A DNA stretch of 64,000 nt from Rhodanobacter denitrificans (GCF_003335105.1 NZ_QFWQ01000005.1:310001-374000), one strand, 5' to 3'. Numbered from the stretch's first letter, positions 18,762 through 30,310 are shown. Numbers and translations: made by a program. The notes: generated by a model not told the origin, from the letters alone.

Positions 18762-20879
18762 ATGCGTTTGAGCACGATGGCGAGTTTGGTCGGGGCGGCG
18801 GCACCGAAGCGGCGGTGGCGTTCCGTCGTTTCGTCGCTGGCCCTGGTGGCGGGCCTGGCGGCGATGCCGGCGGCGCAGGCGGCGCCGGATCCGGGGATCG
18901 GGACACCACTGCAGTTCCGCATCACGGAGGGGAACATCGAGAACGCGTTTTTCCAGGACGGAAGCGTCGCTGCCCATCTGCTGCTCAGCTCCGGCGAGAA
19001 GCCGCGCGTGCTGGTGGCGTTCCCGGCCGGCAACAGCGGTGCAGGCATATGGTTCGAGCCGACCGACAAACCGGTGCACTGGTCCCTGGGGCGGGTGACG
19101 GGCCAGCAGCGCGTCGTGGAGGGCCACGCCTGGAACGGCATCGCCGCCGATGCCAGAGTGACGGCTGATCGGCTGGTATTGAAGGATGCCGTGCTCGGCA
19201 GCATCCGCGTGTTGCGCGACTACCAGCTCGGCCAGGGCTACACCGCACAGGTGGCGGCCACGCCGCAGATCGTCGCCACGCCGCAGCTCACCGGCCGCTC
19301 GATCCGTTGGCAGCGCCAGCGGCTGGACGGCGCGCCGGGTTACGCCATCGCGCTGAGCACGGACAACGGCCGCTTCGTCCGCGAGAACGGGCGCATCGTG
19401 CTGCGCCCGGATCGTGCGGGCGAGGCGCTGCACCTGCGCATCGAAGCCAGCACCGGCGAGCCCGCGCTGACCCCGTTCGCCAACCTGCTCAACGACCATG
19501 CGCAACCTGATCTGCGCAGCCGCGAGGCGCTGCAGTTCCTCAGCTACCGCGAGAAATTCCTCGCCGGCTCCTGGCGTTTCGATACCTATTTCGGGCGCGA
19601 CACGCTGATGTCGCTGCGCCTGCTGATGCCGGTGCTGCAGCCGGCCGCGGTCGACGCCGGGATCGCCTCGGTGCTGTCGCGCCTCTCGCCGGATGGCCAG
19701 GTCGCGCACGAGGAGGGCATCGGCGAGTTCGCGGTGCTGCAGCATCTCAAGGAGGAGGGCAAGCCGTCGGCCGCGCCGATCTACGACTACACGATGATCG
19801 ACGGCAACTTCATGCTGCCGCCGGTCGCGGCCGCATGGTTGCTGGAGGATCCGCGCGGACGTGAAGGCGCCCACGCCTTCCTGGCCGGCAAGCTCGGGAT
19901 AGGGCGGCAGGGCGATGCGCTGGTGCGCAACCTGCTGTTCGTCGCCGCCAGCAGCGAAGCCTTCGCGCGCAAGCCGGTGTACGCGAACCTGATCGCGCTC
20001 AAACCCGGCGCCAAAGTGGGGCAGTGGCGCGACAGCAACGAGGGCATCGGCCGCGGCCGCTATCCCTACGACGTCAATGCGGTCTGGATGCCGGCCGCGC
20101 TGCGCGCGATCGGCCAGTTCCTCGATGCCGGCCTGCTGGACGGCTACACCACGCAGGCGCAACGCGAGCGCCTGCGCGCGGCCGCGGCCAGCGCCGGCGA
20201 TTGGGAGCAGCACGCCAGCGCCCTGTTTACCGTGGGCCTGTCCAACAAGCTCGCTACCCGGCAGGTGCGCGATTACGCCAGGCAGATCGGTGTGTCCGAT
20301 GCTTCCGCATTGAAGGCCATGGGCGGCGCCAGCCTGGAATTCCCTGCCATCGCGCTGGATGCGCAGGGCAAGCCGATTCCGGTGCTGCATTCGGACGAGG
20401 GTTTCCAATTGTTGTTCGGCAAGCCTGACCCCGCCGTGCTGGACCGCAACGTCGCCAGCCTGATGCGGCCGTTCCCGGCGGGCCTGATGACCGACGTGGG
20501 CATGGTGGTCGCCAATCCCGCCTACGCCGATCGCGAGGTGTGGTCGCGCTTCGGCAACAACGCCTACCACGGCACCGTGGTCTGGGCCTGGCAGCAGGCC
20601 ATCATGGCTGCCGGCCTGAAGCGCCAGCTGGCCCGCGCCGACCTGTCCGCCCCAACCCGTCGGCACCTCGAGGCGGCACAGTCCGAGCTGTGGCGGGCGA
20701 TCTGCGCCGCCGGTGCGGTACGTACCTCGGAGCTGTGGTCCTGGTCGTACGCCAACGGCCATTACCGCATCGAGCCGTTCGGTGCGGAAGGCACGCACGA
20801 GGACGAATCCAACGCCGCGCAGCTGTGGAGCACGGTGTTCCTGGCGCTGCCGCCGCCGGCCGGGCAGTCCTGTCGCTGA
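18762..20879 (+). CDS. Secreted protein resembling glycogen-debranching / six-hairpin glycosidases
   Basis: 705 residues from the ATG with GGAGTG 7 nt upstream. Long n-region, hydrophobic core and AQA-AP suggest a signal peptide cleaved near residue 41, so it acts in the periplasm or outside. The central part, [20 protein letters not shown] (about 287-306), followed by helix-rich segments with HEEGIGEF and [13 protein letters not shown], recalls the alpha/alpha-toroid domain of amylo-alpha-1,6-glucosidase-like enzymes. Substrate unknown; a function as a carbohydrate hydrolase is inferred from this resemblance only. 155 bp before the S46 peptidase, same strand. Confidence 0.5.
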   Translation: MRLSTMASLVGAAAPKRRWRSVVSSLALVAGLAAMPAAQAAPDPGIGTPLQFRITEGNIENAFFQDGSVAAHLLLSSGEKPRVLVAFPAGNSGAGIWFEPTDKPVHWSLGRVTGQQRVVEGHAWNGIAADARVTADRLVLKDAVLGSIRVLRDYQLGQGYTAQVAATPQIVATPQLTGRSIRWQRQRLDGAPGYAIALSTDNGRFVRENGRIVLRPDRAGEALHLRIEASTGEPALTPFANLLNDHAQPDLRSREALQFLSYREKFLAGSWRFDTYFGRDTLMSLRLLMPVLQPAAVDAGIASVLSRLSPDGQVAHEEGIGEFAVLQHLKEEGKPSAAPIYDYTMIDGNFMLPPVAAAWLLEDPRGREGAHAFLAGKLGIGRQGDALVRNLLFVAASSEAFARKPVYANLIALKPGAKVGQWRDSNEGIGRGRYPYDVNAVWMPAALRAIGQFLDAGLLDGYTTQAQRERLRAAAASAGDWEQHASALFTVGLSNKLATRQVRDYARQIGVSDASALKAMGGASLEFPAIALDAQGKPIPVLHSDEGFQLLFGKPDPAVLDRNVASLMRPFPAGLMTDVGMVVANPAYADREVWSRFGNNAYHGTVVWAWQQAIMAAGLKRQLARADLSAPTRRHLEAAQSELWRAICAAGAVRTSELWSWSYANGHYRIEPFGAEGTHEDESNAAQLWSTVFLALPPPAGQSCR

Positions 20880-21034
20880 GCCTCCCCGATGCCGGCCGCC
20901 CTCGTGCGGCCTGGCATCGGCCTTTCTTCGCGGACGTCGTCTTCCCGGGCGGCAGTGTGCAATGCAGCGTTACCCACGCGGGCGTTCCGTTCTATGTTCG
21001 CAAATTATTGCGAACCGCCCGGGGGGGAACACGA

Positions 21035-23188
21035 ATGCGCTTGAGGAAAATGGGACTCGTCATGGCCATGATGCTGGCACCGGCTGCACAGGCCGATGAA
21101 GGCATGTGGATGCCCTCGCAGCTGCCGGGCATCGGCGGGCAGCTGCACGCGGCGGGCTTCCAGGGCAATCCGGCCGACCTCGCCGATCTCACCAGGGCGC
21201 CGCTCAATGCAGTGGTCAAGGTCGGTGGCGCCACCGGCGCCTTCGTCAGCGACCAGGGCCTGGTGCTGACCAACCACCACGTCGCATTCGGGGTGATCCA
21301 GTACAACAGCAACGCCCAGCGCGACCTGATCCAGGACGGCTACGTCGCCGCCGACCGCTCGCAGGAGCTGCCGGCCAACCCCGACTTCCGCCTGCTGGTG
21401 ACCACCGGCTTCGACAAGGTCACCGAGCAGGTGCTTGCCCGCGCCAAGGGCAAGACCGGCCGCGGCTATTACGACGCGGTGGACGCGGCGAGCAAGGCGC
21501 TGGTCGCCGAGTGCGAACGCGAAGCGGGTGTGCGTTGCAGCGTGGCTACCATGTTCTACGGCCGCGACTTCTACCTGGTGAAGCAGCTGGAGCTGCGTGA
21601 CCTGCGCCTGGTCTATGCGCCGCCGCGTGCGATCGGCAATTACGGTGACGAGGTGGACAACTTCATGTGGCCGCGCCACAGCGGTGACTTCACCGTGCTG
21701 CGCGCCTACGTCGGCCCGGATGGCAAGCCGGCGGATTACGCGAAGGACAACCGGCCGTACACGCCGCCGGCGCATCTGCAAATCGCCCGCGAAGGCGTCA
21801 ACGAGGGCGATTACGTGATGCTTGCCGGCTACCCCGGCATCACCTACCGCCATCGCAGCGCCGCCGAGTTCGCCGACCAGGTGCAGTGGCGCCTGCCTGC
21901 GGCGGTGGCGGCGATGAAGCAGCTGCAGGACGTAATCGAGGAGGCCGGCGCGGCGGACGCGCAGGCGAAGATCCGCTACGCCTCGCAGTTGCAGTCGCTG
22001 AAGAACGGCATCAAGCGTTTCAGCGGCGAGCTGGACGGCCTGAAGCGCAGCAACGCGGTGGCGGTGCGGCAGCAGGACGAGACGGCGATGCTGGCCTGGC
22101 TGGGCGGCCAGCGCACGGCGAAGACGCTGCGCCCGCAGATCGACGCCGCGATGGCGCTGATCGCCGACGGCAGCGCCACCCGCGAGCGCGACCTGCTGCT
22201 CGGCCTGATCCAGTCGCAGACCCAGCTGATGCGCTCGGCGCTGCGCCTGCAGCGGCTGGCGCACGAGCGCGGCAAGCCTGACGCCGAACGCGAGAGCGGC
22301 TACCAGCAGCGCGACGAGGAGCTGATCGCGGGCCAACTGCGCCAGGTGCAGCGCCGCTACGACCCGACGGTGGAAAAGCGCTTGGTCGGTGCGTTGCTGA
22401 CCCGCTACCAACAACTGCCCGAGGCGCAGCGCCCGCCCGAGTTTGACGCCGCGTTCGGCCGCACCCCGGCCGAGTTGGCGGCGACGCTGGATCGCGTCTA
22501 CGCCGCCACGAAACTGGGCGACGAAGCGCAGCGTCTGCATTGGCTCAAGGCCGCGCCAGCCGAACTGGTCAACAGCGACGACGCACTGCTGTTGCTCGCC
22601 GCGAAGTTGCAGCCCGCGCTGCTGCGCATCGACGACGAGCGCAAGGCGCGCGAGGGTGACCTGCTGCGGCTGCGCCCGGCCTACATGCAGGCGCTGATCG
22701 CCTATCGCGAGCATCAGGGCCGTGCGGTCTATCCGGATGCGAACTCCACCCTGCGCGTGAGCTACGGCAAGGTCACCCCGCTGAAGGCTCGCGACGCAGT
22801 CAGCTATGCGCCGCTTACCAGCACCACGGGCATCGTCGAAAAGAACACCGGCGTGGTGCCGTTCGACGCACCCAAGCCCCTGCTCGACGCGATCGCCAAG
22901 GGCGACTACGCCGGCTACCTGGACCCGAAGTCCGGCGCCATGCCGGTGAACTTCCTCAGCAACCTCGACACCACCGGCGGCAACTCCGGCTCGCCGGTGC
23001 TGAACGCGAAGGGCGAACTGGTTGGTCTCAACTTCGACAGCAACTGGGAGGCGGTCAGCGCCAGTTGGATGTTCGATCCGCGCTACAAGCGCGCGATCCA
23101 CGTCGACATGCGCTACATGCGCTGGTTGATGGACAAGGTCTACCCGGCGCCATGGCTGCTGCAGGAGCTGGGCGTGCCGGCGAAGTAG
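21035..23188 (+). CDS. S46-family dipeptidyl peptidase (DPP7/DPP11-like)
   Basis: Periplasmic chymotrypsin-fold exopeptidase removing dipeptides. 717 residues with signal peptide cleaved after AAQA (residue 20). Catalytic elements: LVLTNHHVAFG (His about 82), VDNFMWPRHSGDF (Asp about 209) and TTGGNSGSPVLN (Ser651). The residue 18 positions after the serine, Arg in DPP11 and Gly in DPP7/DAP BII, is Ser here (FDSNWE), so acidic-residue specificity is unlikely and exact specificity is open. Members are typical of Bacteroidetes and Xanthomonadales. The start codon coincides with the first hydrophobic leader. Confidence 0.93.
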   Translation: MRLRKMGLVMAMMLAPAAQADEGMWMPSQLPGIGGQLHAAGFQGNPADLADLTRAPLNAVVKVGGATGAFVSDQGLVLTNHHVAFGVIQYNSNAQRDLIQDGYVAADRSQELPANPDFRLLVTTGFDKVTEQVLARAKGKTGRGYYDAVDAASKALVAECEREAGVRCSVATMFYGRDFYLVKQLELRDLRLVYAPPRAIGNYGDEVDNFMWPRHSGDFTVLRAYVGPDGKPADYAKDNRPYTPPAHLQIAREGVNEGDYVMLAGYPGITYRHRSAAEFADQVQWRLPAAVAAMKQLQDVIEEAGAADAQAKIRYASQLQSLKNGIKRFSGELDGLKRSNAVAVRQQDETAMLAWLGGQRTAKTLRPQIDAAMALIADGSATRERDLLLGLIQSQTQLMRSALRLQRLAHERGKPDAERESGYQQRDEELIAGQLRQVQRRYDPTVEKRLVGALLTRYQQLPEAQRPPEFDAAFGRTPAELAATLDRVYAATKLGDEAQRLHWLKAAPAELVNSDDALLLLAAKLQPALLRIDDERKAREGDLLRLRPAYMQALIAYREHQGRAVYPDANSTLRVSYGKVTPLKARDAVSYAPLTSTTGIVEKNTGVVPFDAPKPLLDAIAKGDYAGYLDPKSGAMPVNFLSNLDTTGGNSGSPVLNAKGELVGLNFDSNWEAVSASWMFDPRYKRAIHVDMRYMRWLMDKVYPAPWLLQELGVPAK

Positions 23189-23217
23189 GCCGCCTGTTCG
23201 CGCAAGCTCGGCAAGCA

Positions 23218-23249
23218 CCAAGGCCCGCGTCGACGACGTGGGCCTTTTG
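23218..23249 (+). terminator. Terminator after the S46 peptidase gene
   Basis: AAGGCCC ... GGGCCTT arms around an internally paired GTCGAC core, followed by TTTT; ends 27 nt before the miaA ATG. Confidence 0.7.
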
Positions 23250-23275
23250 CATGGAGCAGCCCCTAAACTAACGCG

Positions 23276-24244
23276 ATGCCTGTCGACACCCGTCCCCTCG
23301 CCATCTTCCTGATGGGTCCCACCGCCTCCGGCAAGACCGCGCTGGCGTGCGAGCTGGGCGAACGGTTTCCGCTGGACCTGGTCAGCGTCGATTCGGCGCT
23401 GGTCTACCGCGGCATGGACATCGGCACGGCCAAGCCCGATCTGGCCACGCTGGCGCGCCATCCGCATGCGCTGGTCGATATCCGCGATCCCGGCCAGTCG
23501 TATTCGGCGGCGGACTTCCGCGCCGATGCGCTGCCGGTGATGCAACGGATCGGCGCGCAGGGCAGGGTGCCGCTGCTGGTCGGCGGCACCGGGCTGTATT
23601 TCCGCGCGTTGCAGCAGGGGCTGTCCGACTTGCCGGAGGCCGACCCGGCGACCCGCGCGCGGCTGGCCGCCGAGGCGCGGCAACTCGGCTGGCCGGCCAT
23701 GCATGCGCGGCTGGCGACGCTCGATCCGGCTGCCGCCGGCCGCATCGGCTGCAACGACGTGCAGCGCCTGCAGCGCGCGCTGGAGGTGATCGAACTGACC
23801 GGCCGGCCGCTGTCCGAACTGCAGCGCGGCGGTGCGGCAACGCACTTCCCATGGCGGGTGCTGAAACTGGCCCTGCTGCCGGCCGACCGGCGCATGCTGC
23901 ATGAGCGCATCGCCCGGCGTTTCGATGCGATGCTGGCGGAAGGCTTCCTGGACGAGGTACGCGCGCTGCGCGCGCGCGGCGACCTGCATGCGGACCTGCC
24001 GGCGATCCGCGCGGTCGGCTACCGGCAGGCGTGGGAGCACCTGGACGGCCAGACCGATGCGGTCGGGTTCCGCGACCGCGCCATCTTCGCCACCCGCCAG
24101 CTGGCCAAGCGGCAGATCACCTGGCTACGCAGCGAGGTCGGCGCCCGGCTGTTCGACCCGGACCAACCCGGCATGGCCGCCAGCGCCGCCACCGCGGTGC
24201 AGCTGTTTCTGGGCCAACCGGGCCGGGCAACCCCGCCAGCGTGA
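23276..24244 (+). CDS. miaA: tRNA dimethylallyltransferase MiaA
   Basis: Transfers a dimethylallyl group to N6 of A37 in UNN-reading tRNAs. 322 residues, normal length. P-loop GPTASGKT (about 13-20), [16 protein letters not shown] (about 41-56), [26 protein letters not shown] and [18 protein letters not shown] near the C-terminus. First gene of the conserved miaA-hfq-hflX-hflK-hflC block. Confidence 0.97.
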   Translation: MPVDTRPLAIFLMGPTASGKTALACELGERFPLDLVSVDSALVYRGMDIGTAKPDLATLARHPHALVDIRDPGQSYSAADFRADALPVMQRIGAQGRVPLLVGGTGLYFRALQQGLSDLPEADPATRARLAAEARQLGWPAMHARLATLDPAAAGRIGCNDVQRLQRALEVIELTGRPLSELQRGGAATHFPWRVLKLALLPADRRMLHERIARRFDAMLAEGFLDEVRALRARGDLHADLPAIRAVGYRQAWEHLDGQTDAVGFRDRAIFATRQLAKRQITWLRSEVGARLFDPDQPGMAASAATAVQLFLGQPGRATPPA

Positions 24245-24378
24245 CCCGGCGCACCTGCGTGGCGTGAAAATCTCCTTTCATCAATCATTTGAAAGCAGCT
24301 AACATCCCTGTACATGTTGGGCCGGGGCGCCATCGGCGTTTTTTCTCCGGTCTGTCCGAGGCAAGGGGAGAACAAGAA

Positions 24379-24666
24379 ATGTCCAAGGGGCAGTCGTTGC
24401 AAGACCCGTTTCTGAATGCGTTGCGGCGTGAGCGCGTGCCGGTAGCCATCTACCTGGTCAACGGCATCAAGTTGCAGGGGACGGTGGAATCGTTCGACCA
24501 GTTCGTGGTGCTGCTGCGCAACCAGGTGAGCCAGATGGTCTACAAGCACGCCATCTCCACCGTGGTACCCAGTCGCAACGTGCGTATCGGCAATGGTCAC
24601 GAAGGGCATGAGGGCAACGACCATCACGCCGACGCGCTGACCGCGTCCACCGACACGGACGCTTGA
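24379..24666 (+). CDS. hfq: RNA chaperone Hfq
   Basis: Hexameric Sm-like protein that pairs small RNAs with mRNAs. 95 residues. The Sm1 segment (about residues 8-50, with [20 protein letters not shown] and [18 protein letters not shown]) and Sm2 ([12 protein letters not shown], about 55-66) are intact, including the proximal-face Gln8 and the YKHA motif. The C-terminal tail is His/Asp-rich ([14 protein letters not shown]), a feature of this copy. Lies between miaA and hflX with its own GGGGAG ribosome binding site. Confidence 0.98.
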   Translation: MSKGQSLQDPFLNALRRERVPVAIYLVNGIKLQGTVESFDQFVVLLRNQVSQMVYKHAISTVVPSRNVRIGNGHEGHEGNDHHADALTASTDTDA

Positions 24667-24723
24667 TAGCCGCGGTGTCAGCCCGCATGAAGTGGGTCTG
24701 CTCCCGAAGGACCATGCCCACCC

Positions 24724-26025
24724 GTGTTTGACCGACAGAAGAAAGGCGACCGCGCCGTGCTGGTCCTGCCGCATTCGCGCGGCGAGGGCGACGCGGCGCG
24801 GCGCGCGGCAGAGTTTGCCGAGCTGGTGAAATCCGCCGGGGCCGAGGTGCTGGGCGTGATCGGCGCCCGCGTCGAGGATCCCAACCCCCGCTACTACATC
24901 GGTACCGGCAAGGCCGATGAGGTGGCCGAGGCAGCGCGTGCGCTGGAGGCCGACCTGGTGCTGGTCGACCATGTGCTGACCCCGGTGCAGGAACGCAACC
25001 TCGAGAAACATCTGGGCATCCGCGTGGTCGACCGCGCCGGCCTGATCCTGGACATTTTCGCCCAGCGTGCCCGCTCGCACGAAGGCAAGCTGGAGGTGGA
25101 GCTGGCCCAGTTGAAGCACCTGGCGACCAGGCTGGTCCGCGGCTGGACCCATCTGGACGCTCAGCGCGGCGGCGCCATCGGCAACCGCGGCCCGGGCGAA
25201 ACCCAGCTGGAAACCGACCGCCGCCTGCTCGGCGAGCGGGTCAAGATGCTCAGCAAGCGGCTGGAGAAAGTGCAGACCCAGCGCGGCCAGCAGCGCCGTG
25301 CGCGGCTGCGCAACACGGTGCCGCGGGTCGCCCTGGTCGGCTACACCAACGCCGGCAAGTCGACCCTGTTCAATGCGCTGACCACCGGCGACGTCTACGC
25401 CGCCGACCAGTTGTTCGCCACACTCGATCCCACCGTGCGCAAGCTGGAGGACCTCAGCTGCGGCCCGGCGGTGCTGGCCGACACCGTCGGTTTCATCCGC
25501 GAGCTGCCGCACGACCTGGTCGCGGCGTTCCGCGCCACCCTGGCCGAGGCGCGCGACGCCGACCTGCTGCTGCACGTCAGCGACGCCGCCGACGAGGAGC
25601 GTGAGCGGTTGCACCACATCGTGGACAACGTACTGGAAGAGATCGACGCGGGCGACGTGCCGCAGCTGCACGTGATGAACAAGATCGACCTGGCCGGCGC
25701 CGAGCCGCGCATCGAGCGCGACGGTACCGGCAAGCCGGTGCGGGTCTGGCTGTCCGCCGCCAGCGGCGCCGGGCTGGGTCTGCTGCGGCAGGCTCTGGGC
25801 GAGCTGCTTGGCGGCGAACGGGTGCAGTCGGCGCTGCAGCTGCCGCTGTCGGCCGGCCGCCTGCATGCACGGCTGAAGGCCGCCGGCGCGATCCGCAACG
25901 AGACGGTGGACGAACACGGCTGGCAATTGCACATCGACGCGCCGCGCAGCGTGATCGCTCCGATCAGCGGTGGCGACGCGGACGAGAGCCGGCTGCTGCG
26001 CCAGCTGCTGGTCGTGGCGGAATGA
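24724..26025 (+). CDS. hflX: GTPase HflX (ribosome-splitting factor)
   Basis: GTPase that binds the 50S subunit and rescues stalled ribosomes under heat stress. 433 residues from a GTG start; no upstream ATG is in frame. N-terminal HflX domain with DHVLTPVQERNLE (about 80) and the glycine-rich RGPGETQLETDRR (about 157). GTPase domain: G1 GYTNAGKST (about 206), G3 DTVGFIRELP (about 251) and G4 NKID (about 320). Follows hfq by 57 bp. Confidence 0.95.
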   Translation: MFDRQKKGDRAVLVLPHSRGEGDAARRAAEFAELVKSAGAEVLGVIGARVEDPNPRYYIGTGKADEVAEAARALEADLVLVDHVLTPVQERNLEKHLGIRVVDRAGLILDIFAQRARSHEGKLEVELAQLKHLATRLVRGWTHLDAQRGGAIGNRGPGETQLETDRRLLGERVKMLSKRLEKVQTQRGQQRRARLRNTVPRVALVGYTNAGKSTLFNALTTGDVYAADQLFATLDPTVRKLEDLSCGPAVLADTVGFIRELPHDLVAAFRATLAEARDADLLLHVSDAADEERERLHHIVDNVLEEIDAGDVPQLHVMNKIDLAGAEPRIERDGTGKPVRVWLSAASGAGLGLLRQALGELLGGERVQSALQLPLSAGRLHARLKAAGAIRNETVDEHGWQLHIDAPRSVIAPISGGDADESRLLRQLLVVAE

Positions 26026-26192
26026 CGCCCCGGCGCGAGCCGGGCTCTGCTAGAATCCCCGCTGTTTGCGCGGCCGCGGAAGGCGGACTGCGCGGCATCC
26101 GACAGCTTTGGCTGGATCTTGTCTACAACCCGGTGCAACGCGTGTTCCGGCCGTGGTTGCCGGCCTCCCGACGGCCCCAAGGAGACTGACTC

Positions 26193-27263
26193 GTGGCGTG
26201 GAATGAACCCGGCAACAACGGGCAGCGCGATCCGTGGAACAGGAATCGCCAGGGCGGCAAGTCACCGCTGGACGATCTGCTCAACCAGGCGAAGAACCGG
26301 CTTGGCAAGCTGGGGCATGGCCCCGGAAGCCTCTTTACCGGCGTGCTGGTGCTGCTGGTGGTCGGCCTGCTGTTCAGCAGCTACACCATCATCGGCGCGC
26401 GCCAGACTGGCGTGGTGCTGCGCTTCGGCGAATTCTCGCGAACGCTGCCGCCGGGCTTCCACCTGAAGCTGCCGCAGCCGATCGAATCGGTCACCAAGGT
26501 CGAGGCCACGCGGATCCGCTCGGTCACCGACAAGGTGGCAATGCTGACCAAGGATGAAAACATCATCACGATCGACTTCACCGTGCAGTACCAGGTGGCC
26601 GATTCGCGCAAGTACCTGTTCTCGCTGAACGACCCGGACGGCACCATCGGCGCCGCCGCCGAGGCCGCCGTGCGTTCGGTGATCGGCGGCAGCGACATGG
26701 ACCAGATCCTCTCCGCCGCCGGCGCCAACCTGGTCGTACAGGCGCAGGAAACCCTGCAGAAGACGCTGGACACCTACGATTCCGGCCTGCGCGTCACCGA
26801 GGTCAGCTTCCAGAACGTGGCGCCGCCGAACGAAGTGAAGGACGCCTTCGACGACGTCAACAATGCACGCGAGGACAAGCAGAGCATCGAGAACACCGCC
26901 CTGGCCTACGCCAGCAAGGTGGTGCCGGTGGCACGCGGCGATGCCGCGCGCATCGCCGCCGAGGCGGCCGGCTACAAGGCCGAGCGCGTCGCCCGGGCCA
27001 CCGGTGACGCCGCCCGTTTCGAATTGCTGCTGAAACAGTACAAGGCCGCGCCGGAAGTGACCCGCAAGCGGCTGTGGCTGGAAACGATGGAACAGGTGAT
27101 GGCGAAGAACCCCAAGGTGATCGACGGTTCCGGCGGCCGCAACATCATCAATCTGCCGGCGTCGCAGGGCGCCTCCGCGCCGGCGCAGGCCGAGGCGGGC
27201 ACCACCGGCGCGGTGGTGTCGCAGCCGACCGGCGGCACGGCCCAGAAGGGGACGCAGCCATGA
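26193..27263 (+). CDS. hflK: FtsH protease modulator HflK
   Basis: SPFH/prohibitin protein that with HflC forms a membrane cage around FtsH. 356 residues from GTG with AAGGAG upstream. Gly/Asn/Arg-rich cytoplasmic N-terminus (NNGQRDPWNRNRQGG), one membrane segment (about 50-70), the SPFH domain with RQTGVVLRFGEFSRTLPPGFHLKLP (in two halves, about 71-95), a long charged helix, and a low-complexity Ala/Gly/Gln tail. Its stop overlaps the hflC start (ATGA). Confidence 0.95.
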   Translation: MAWNEPGNNGQRDPWNRNRQGGKSPLDDLLNQAKNRLGKLGHGPGSLFTGVLVLLVVGLLFSSYTIIGARQTGVVLRFGEFSRTLPPGFHLKLPQPIESVTKVEATRIRSVTDKVAMLTKDENIITIDFTVQYQVADSRKYLFSLNDPDGTIGAAAEAAVRSVIGGSDMDQILSAAGANLVVQAQETLQKTLDTYDSGLRVTEVSFQNVAPPNEVKDAFDDVNNAREDKQSIENTALAYASKVVPVARGDAARIAAEAAGYKAERVARATGDAARFELLLKQYKAAPEVTRKRLWLETMEQVMAKNPKVIDGSGGRNIINLPASQGASAPAQAEAGTTGAVVSQPTGGTAQKGTQP

Positions 27264-28129
27264 TGAGGATCGGTTCCGTCATCGTCGCGCTCGTGATCGT
27301 CCTGCTCGGCCTGAACAGCATGTTCGTGGTCAGTGAGGGACACAGCGCACTGCTGCTGCAGTTCGGCCGCATCGTGCGTACGGACTACCAGCCGGGCCTG
27401 CATTTCAAGCTGCCGGTGATGCAGCAGGTGATGCACTTCGACAAGCGCATCCTGTCGCTGGACGCGCCGCCGGAGCGCTATTTCACCTCCGAGAAGAAGA
27501 GCGTCAACGTCGACTTCTACGTGAAGTGGCGGGTGGCCGACAACGCTGCCTACTACCGGGCCACCGGCGGCGACCAGTTGCAGGCGGCGCAGCGGCTCAC
27601 CCCGATCGTGAAGGACGCGCTGCGCTTCGAGTTCAACGCGCGGACCTTGCCCGATCTGATCTCCGGCGGGCGCAAGGACATCACCGAACGTGTGCGCGCG
27701 CAGACCGACGCCTCGGCGCGCAAGAACCTCGGCATCGCCGTGGTCGACGTGCGCATCAAGCGCATCGACCTGCCGAACGAGGTCAGCGAGTCGGTGTACA
27801 AGCGCATGCGCGCCGAGCGCCTGCAGCTGGCCAACGAACTGCGTTTCACCGGCCAGGAAGCGGCCGAGAAGATCCAGGCCGATGCCGACCGTCAGGGCCA
27901 GGTGCTGCGCGCCGACGCCCAGCGCGACGCGGCCAAGGTGAAGGGCGAGGGCGACGCGGAAGCGGCGGCCATCTACGCGCAGGCATACACCCAGGATCCG
28001 GAATTCTTCACGTTCTACCGCAGCCTGGCCGCGTACCGTACCTCGTTCGAGGACGGCAAGGGCGTGCTGATCATGAAGCCCGACGATGAGTTCCTGCGCT
28101 ATTTCGGGCAGCCTGCGCCGAAGCGCTGA
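27260..28129 (+). CDS. hflC: FtsH protease modulator HflC
   Basis: Partner of HflK in the FtsH-regulating membrane complex. 289 residues; N-terminal membrane anchor (about 4-22), SPFH domain with VVSEGHSALLLQFG (about 23-36) and YQPGLHFKLP, then a coiled ERLQLANELRFTGQEAAEKI region. Translationally coupled to hflK through a 4-nt overlap. Confidence 0.96.
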   Translation: MMRIGSVIVALVIVLLGLNSMFVVSEGHSALLLQFGRIVRTDYQPGLHFKLPVMQQVMHFDKRILSLDAPPERYFTSEKKSVNVDFYVKWRVADNAAYYRATGGDQLQAAQRLTPIVKDALRFEFNARTLPDLISGGRKDITERVRAQTDASARKNLGIAVVDVRIKRIDLPNEVSESVYKRMRAERLQLANELRFTGQEAAEKIQADADRQGQVLRADAQRDAAKVKGEGDAEAAAIYAQAYTQDPEFFTFYRSLAAYRTSFEDGKGVLIMKPDDEFLRYFGQPAPKR

Positions 28130-28133
28130 GCCG

Positions 28134-28322
28134 ATGGCGATGCACCGGCTGGTCGCCGCGTTTTGCCTGATGCTGGTGCTCGAGGGGCTGCTGCTGTTCG
28201 CGGCGCCCGAAGGCTGGCGGGCGATGGTGCGCGAGGCGCTGAAACTGCCGTCGCGTACGCTGCGGCTGTTCGGCGCGGGCACGATGGCAACTGGCCTGGT
28301 GCTGTTGCAGTTTTTTCATTGA
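28134..28322 (+). CDS. DUF2065 small membrane protein (YjeT-like)
   Basis: 62 residues with two hydrophobic segments (about 5-22 and 43-60) separated by a polar EGWRAMVREALKLPSRTLR stretch. DUF2065 proteins are found between hflC and purA in many gammaproteobacteria, exactly this position. ATG chosen 4 nt after the hflC stop. Function unknown. Confidence 0.8.
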   Translation: MAMHRLVAAFCLMLVLEGLLLFAAPEGWRAMVREALKLPSRTLRLFGAGTMATGLVLLQFFH

Positions 28323-28378
28323 TACGTGCGGTCCCGTTGCGGAACGCCACCAACCTGATCGAGAACATCTCGGAGTAA

Positions 28379-29677
<1,299 letters not shown>

Positions 29678-29695
29678 GCGATGGTGGGGCCGGAT

Positions 29696-29775
29696 GTTGG
29701 GGTTCGCTGGTGCTCACCCCAACCTACGGATTACGACGATTTTGTAGGTTGGGGTGAGCGCCAGCGAACCCCAAC
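29696..29775. repeat. Inverted REP pair (BIME) next to the RAYT gene
   Basis: Two 32-nt units, 29696-29727 and 29744-29775, are inverted copies differing at one base, 16 nt apart. Each unit, read as GTAG followed by GTTGGGGT-N12-ACCCCAAC, is a hairpin with the GTAG foot recognised by REP-associated transposases. Confidence 0.9.
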
Positions 29776-29776
29776 A

Positions 29777-30310
29777 TCACCCCCGACGCTCACCGTCAAC
29801 CGCGACCCGCTCTGGGTCACACGCCCAATCCGCCGCAATCATCCCCTCCCGGATATATCGGTGAATGGATGAATACGGCCAATCTGCTGCCCGGCTGGCA
29901 TGCCCGTGCTTCACCGGGTTGATGTGCACGTAATCGACATGCCGTGCGAGATCGCTCTCATTGCGGATCTGATGTTCCCAGAAGCGGCGTTGCCAGATGC
30001 CGCGTTCACCCTTGCGTAGCCGGGAATCGCGAATGGCTTCGCCCCGTTCAATGGTGCGGGAAAAATTGGCCTTGATCAGCAGCCAGCGGGTGGAAAAATC
30101 CGTGTCGTCCGGCGGCAGCGCCCATACGGCGTGCATATGCTCAGGCAATACGACCCACGCGACGATCTCGAACGGATGACGCTGCTTTACCGCTCGTACC
30201 GCTTGACGAAGCGCGTCGATACGCTCGATCAGCAGGCAGCTGGAACGGTCGGCCAGATTGACGGTGAAAAAGTATGTTCCGCCGGTGGCACAGGCTCTTC
30301 GATAACGCAT
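29777..30310 (-). CDS. rayT: REP-associated tyrosine transposase (RAYT)
   Basis: IS200-like Y1 HUH endonuclease domesticated to process REP hairpins. 177 residues. HUH motif in LPEHMHAVW (His58, His60) and the nucleophile in HVDYVHINPVKHG (Tyr127), plus WPYSSIHRY near the C-terminus, all typical of RAYT/Y1_Tnp. It has no mobile ends of its own but is bracketed by matching REP units on both sides (29696-29775 and 30335-30366), the usual genomic arrangement. All catalytic residues are intact, so it is probably active or recently so. Confidence 0.93.
   Translation of the reverse strand: MRYRRACATGGTYFFTVNLADRSSCLLIERIDALRQAVRAVKQRHPFEIVAWVVLPEHMHAVWALPPDDTDFSTRWLLIKANFSRTIERGEAIRDSRLRKGERGIWQRRFWEHQIRNESDLARHVDYVHINPVKHGHASRAADWPYSSIHRYIREGMIAADWACDPERVAVDGERRG

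Noticed and set aside
21005-24040. About 1000-codon open frame antisense to the S46 peptidase and miaA
   Set aside because: No motif and shadow-like composition; it spans two well-supported plus-strand genes and the terminator between them.
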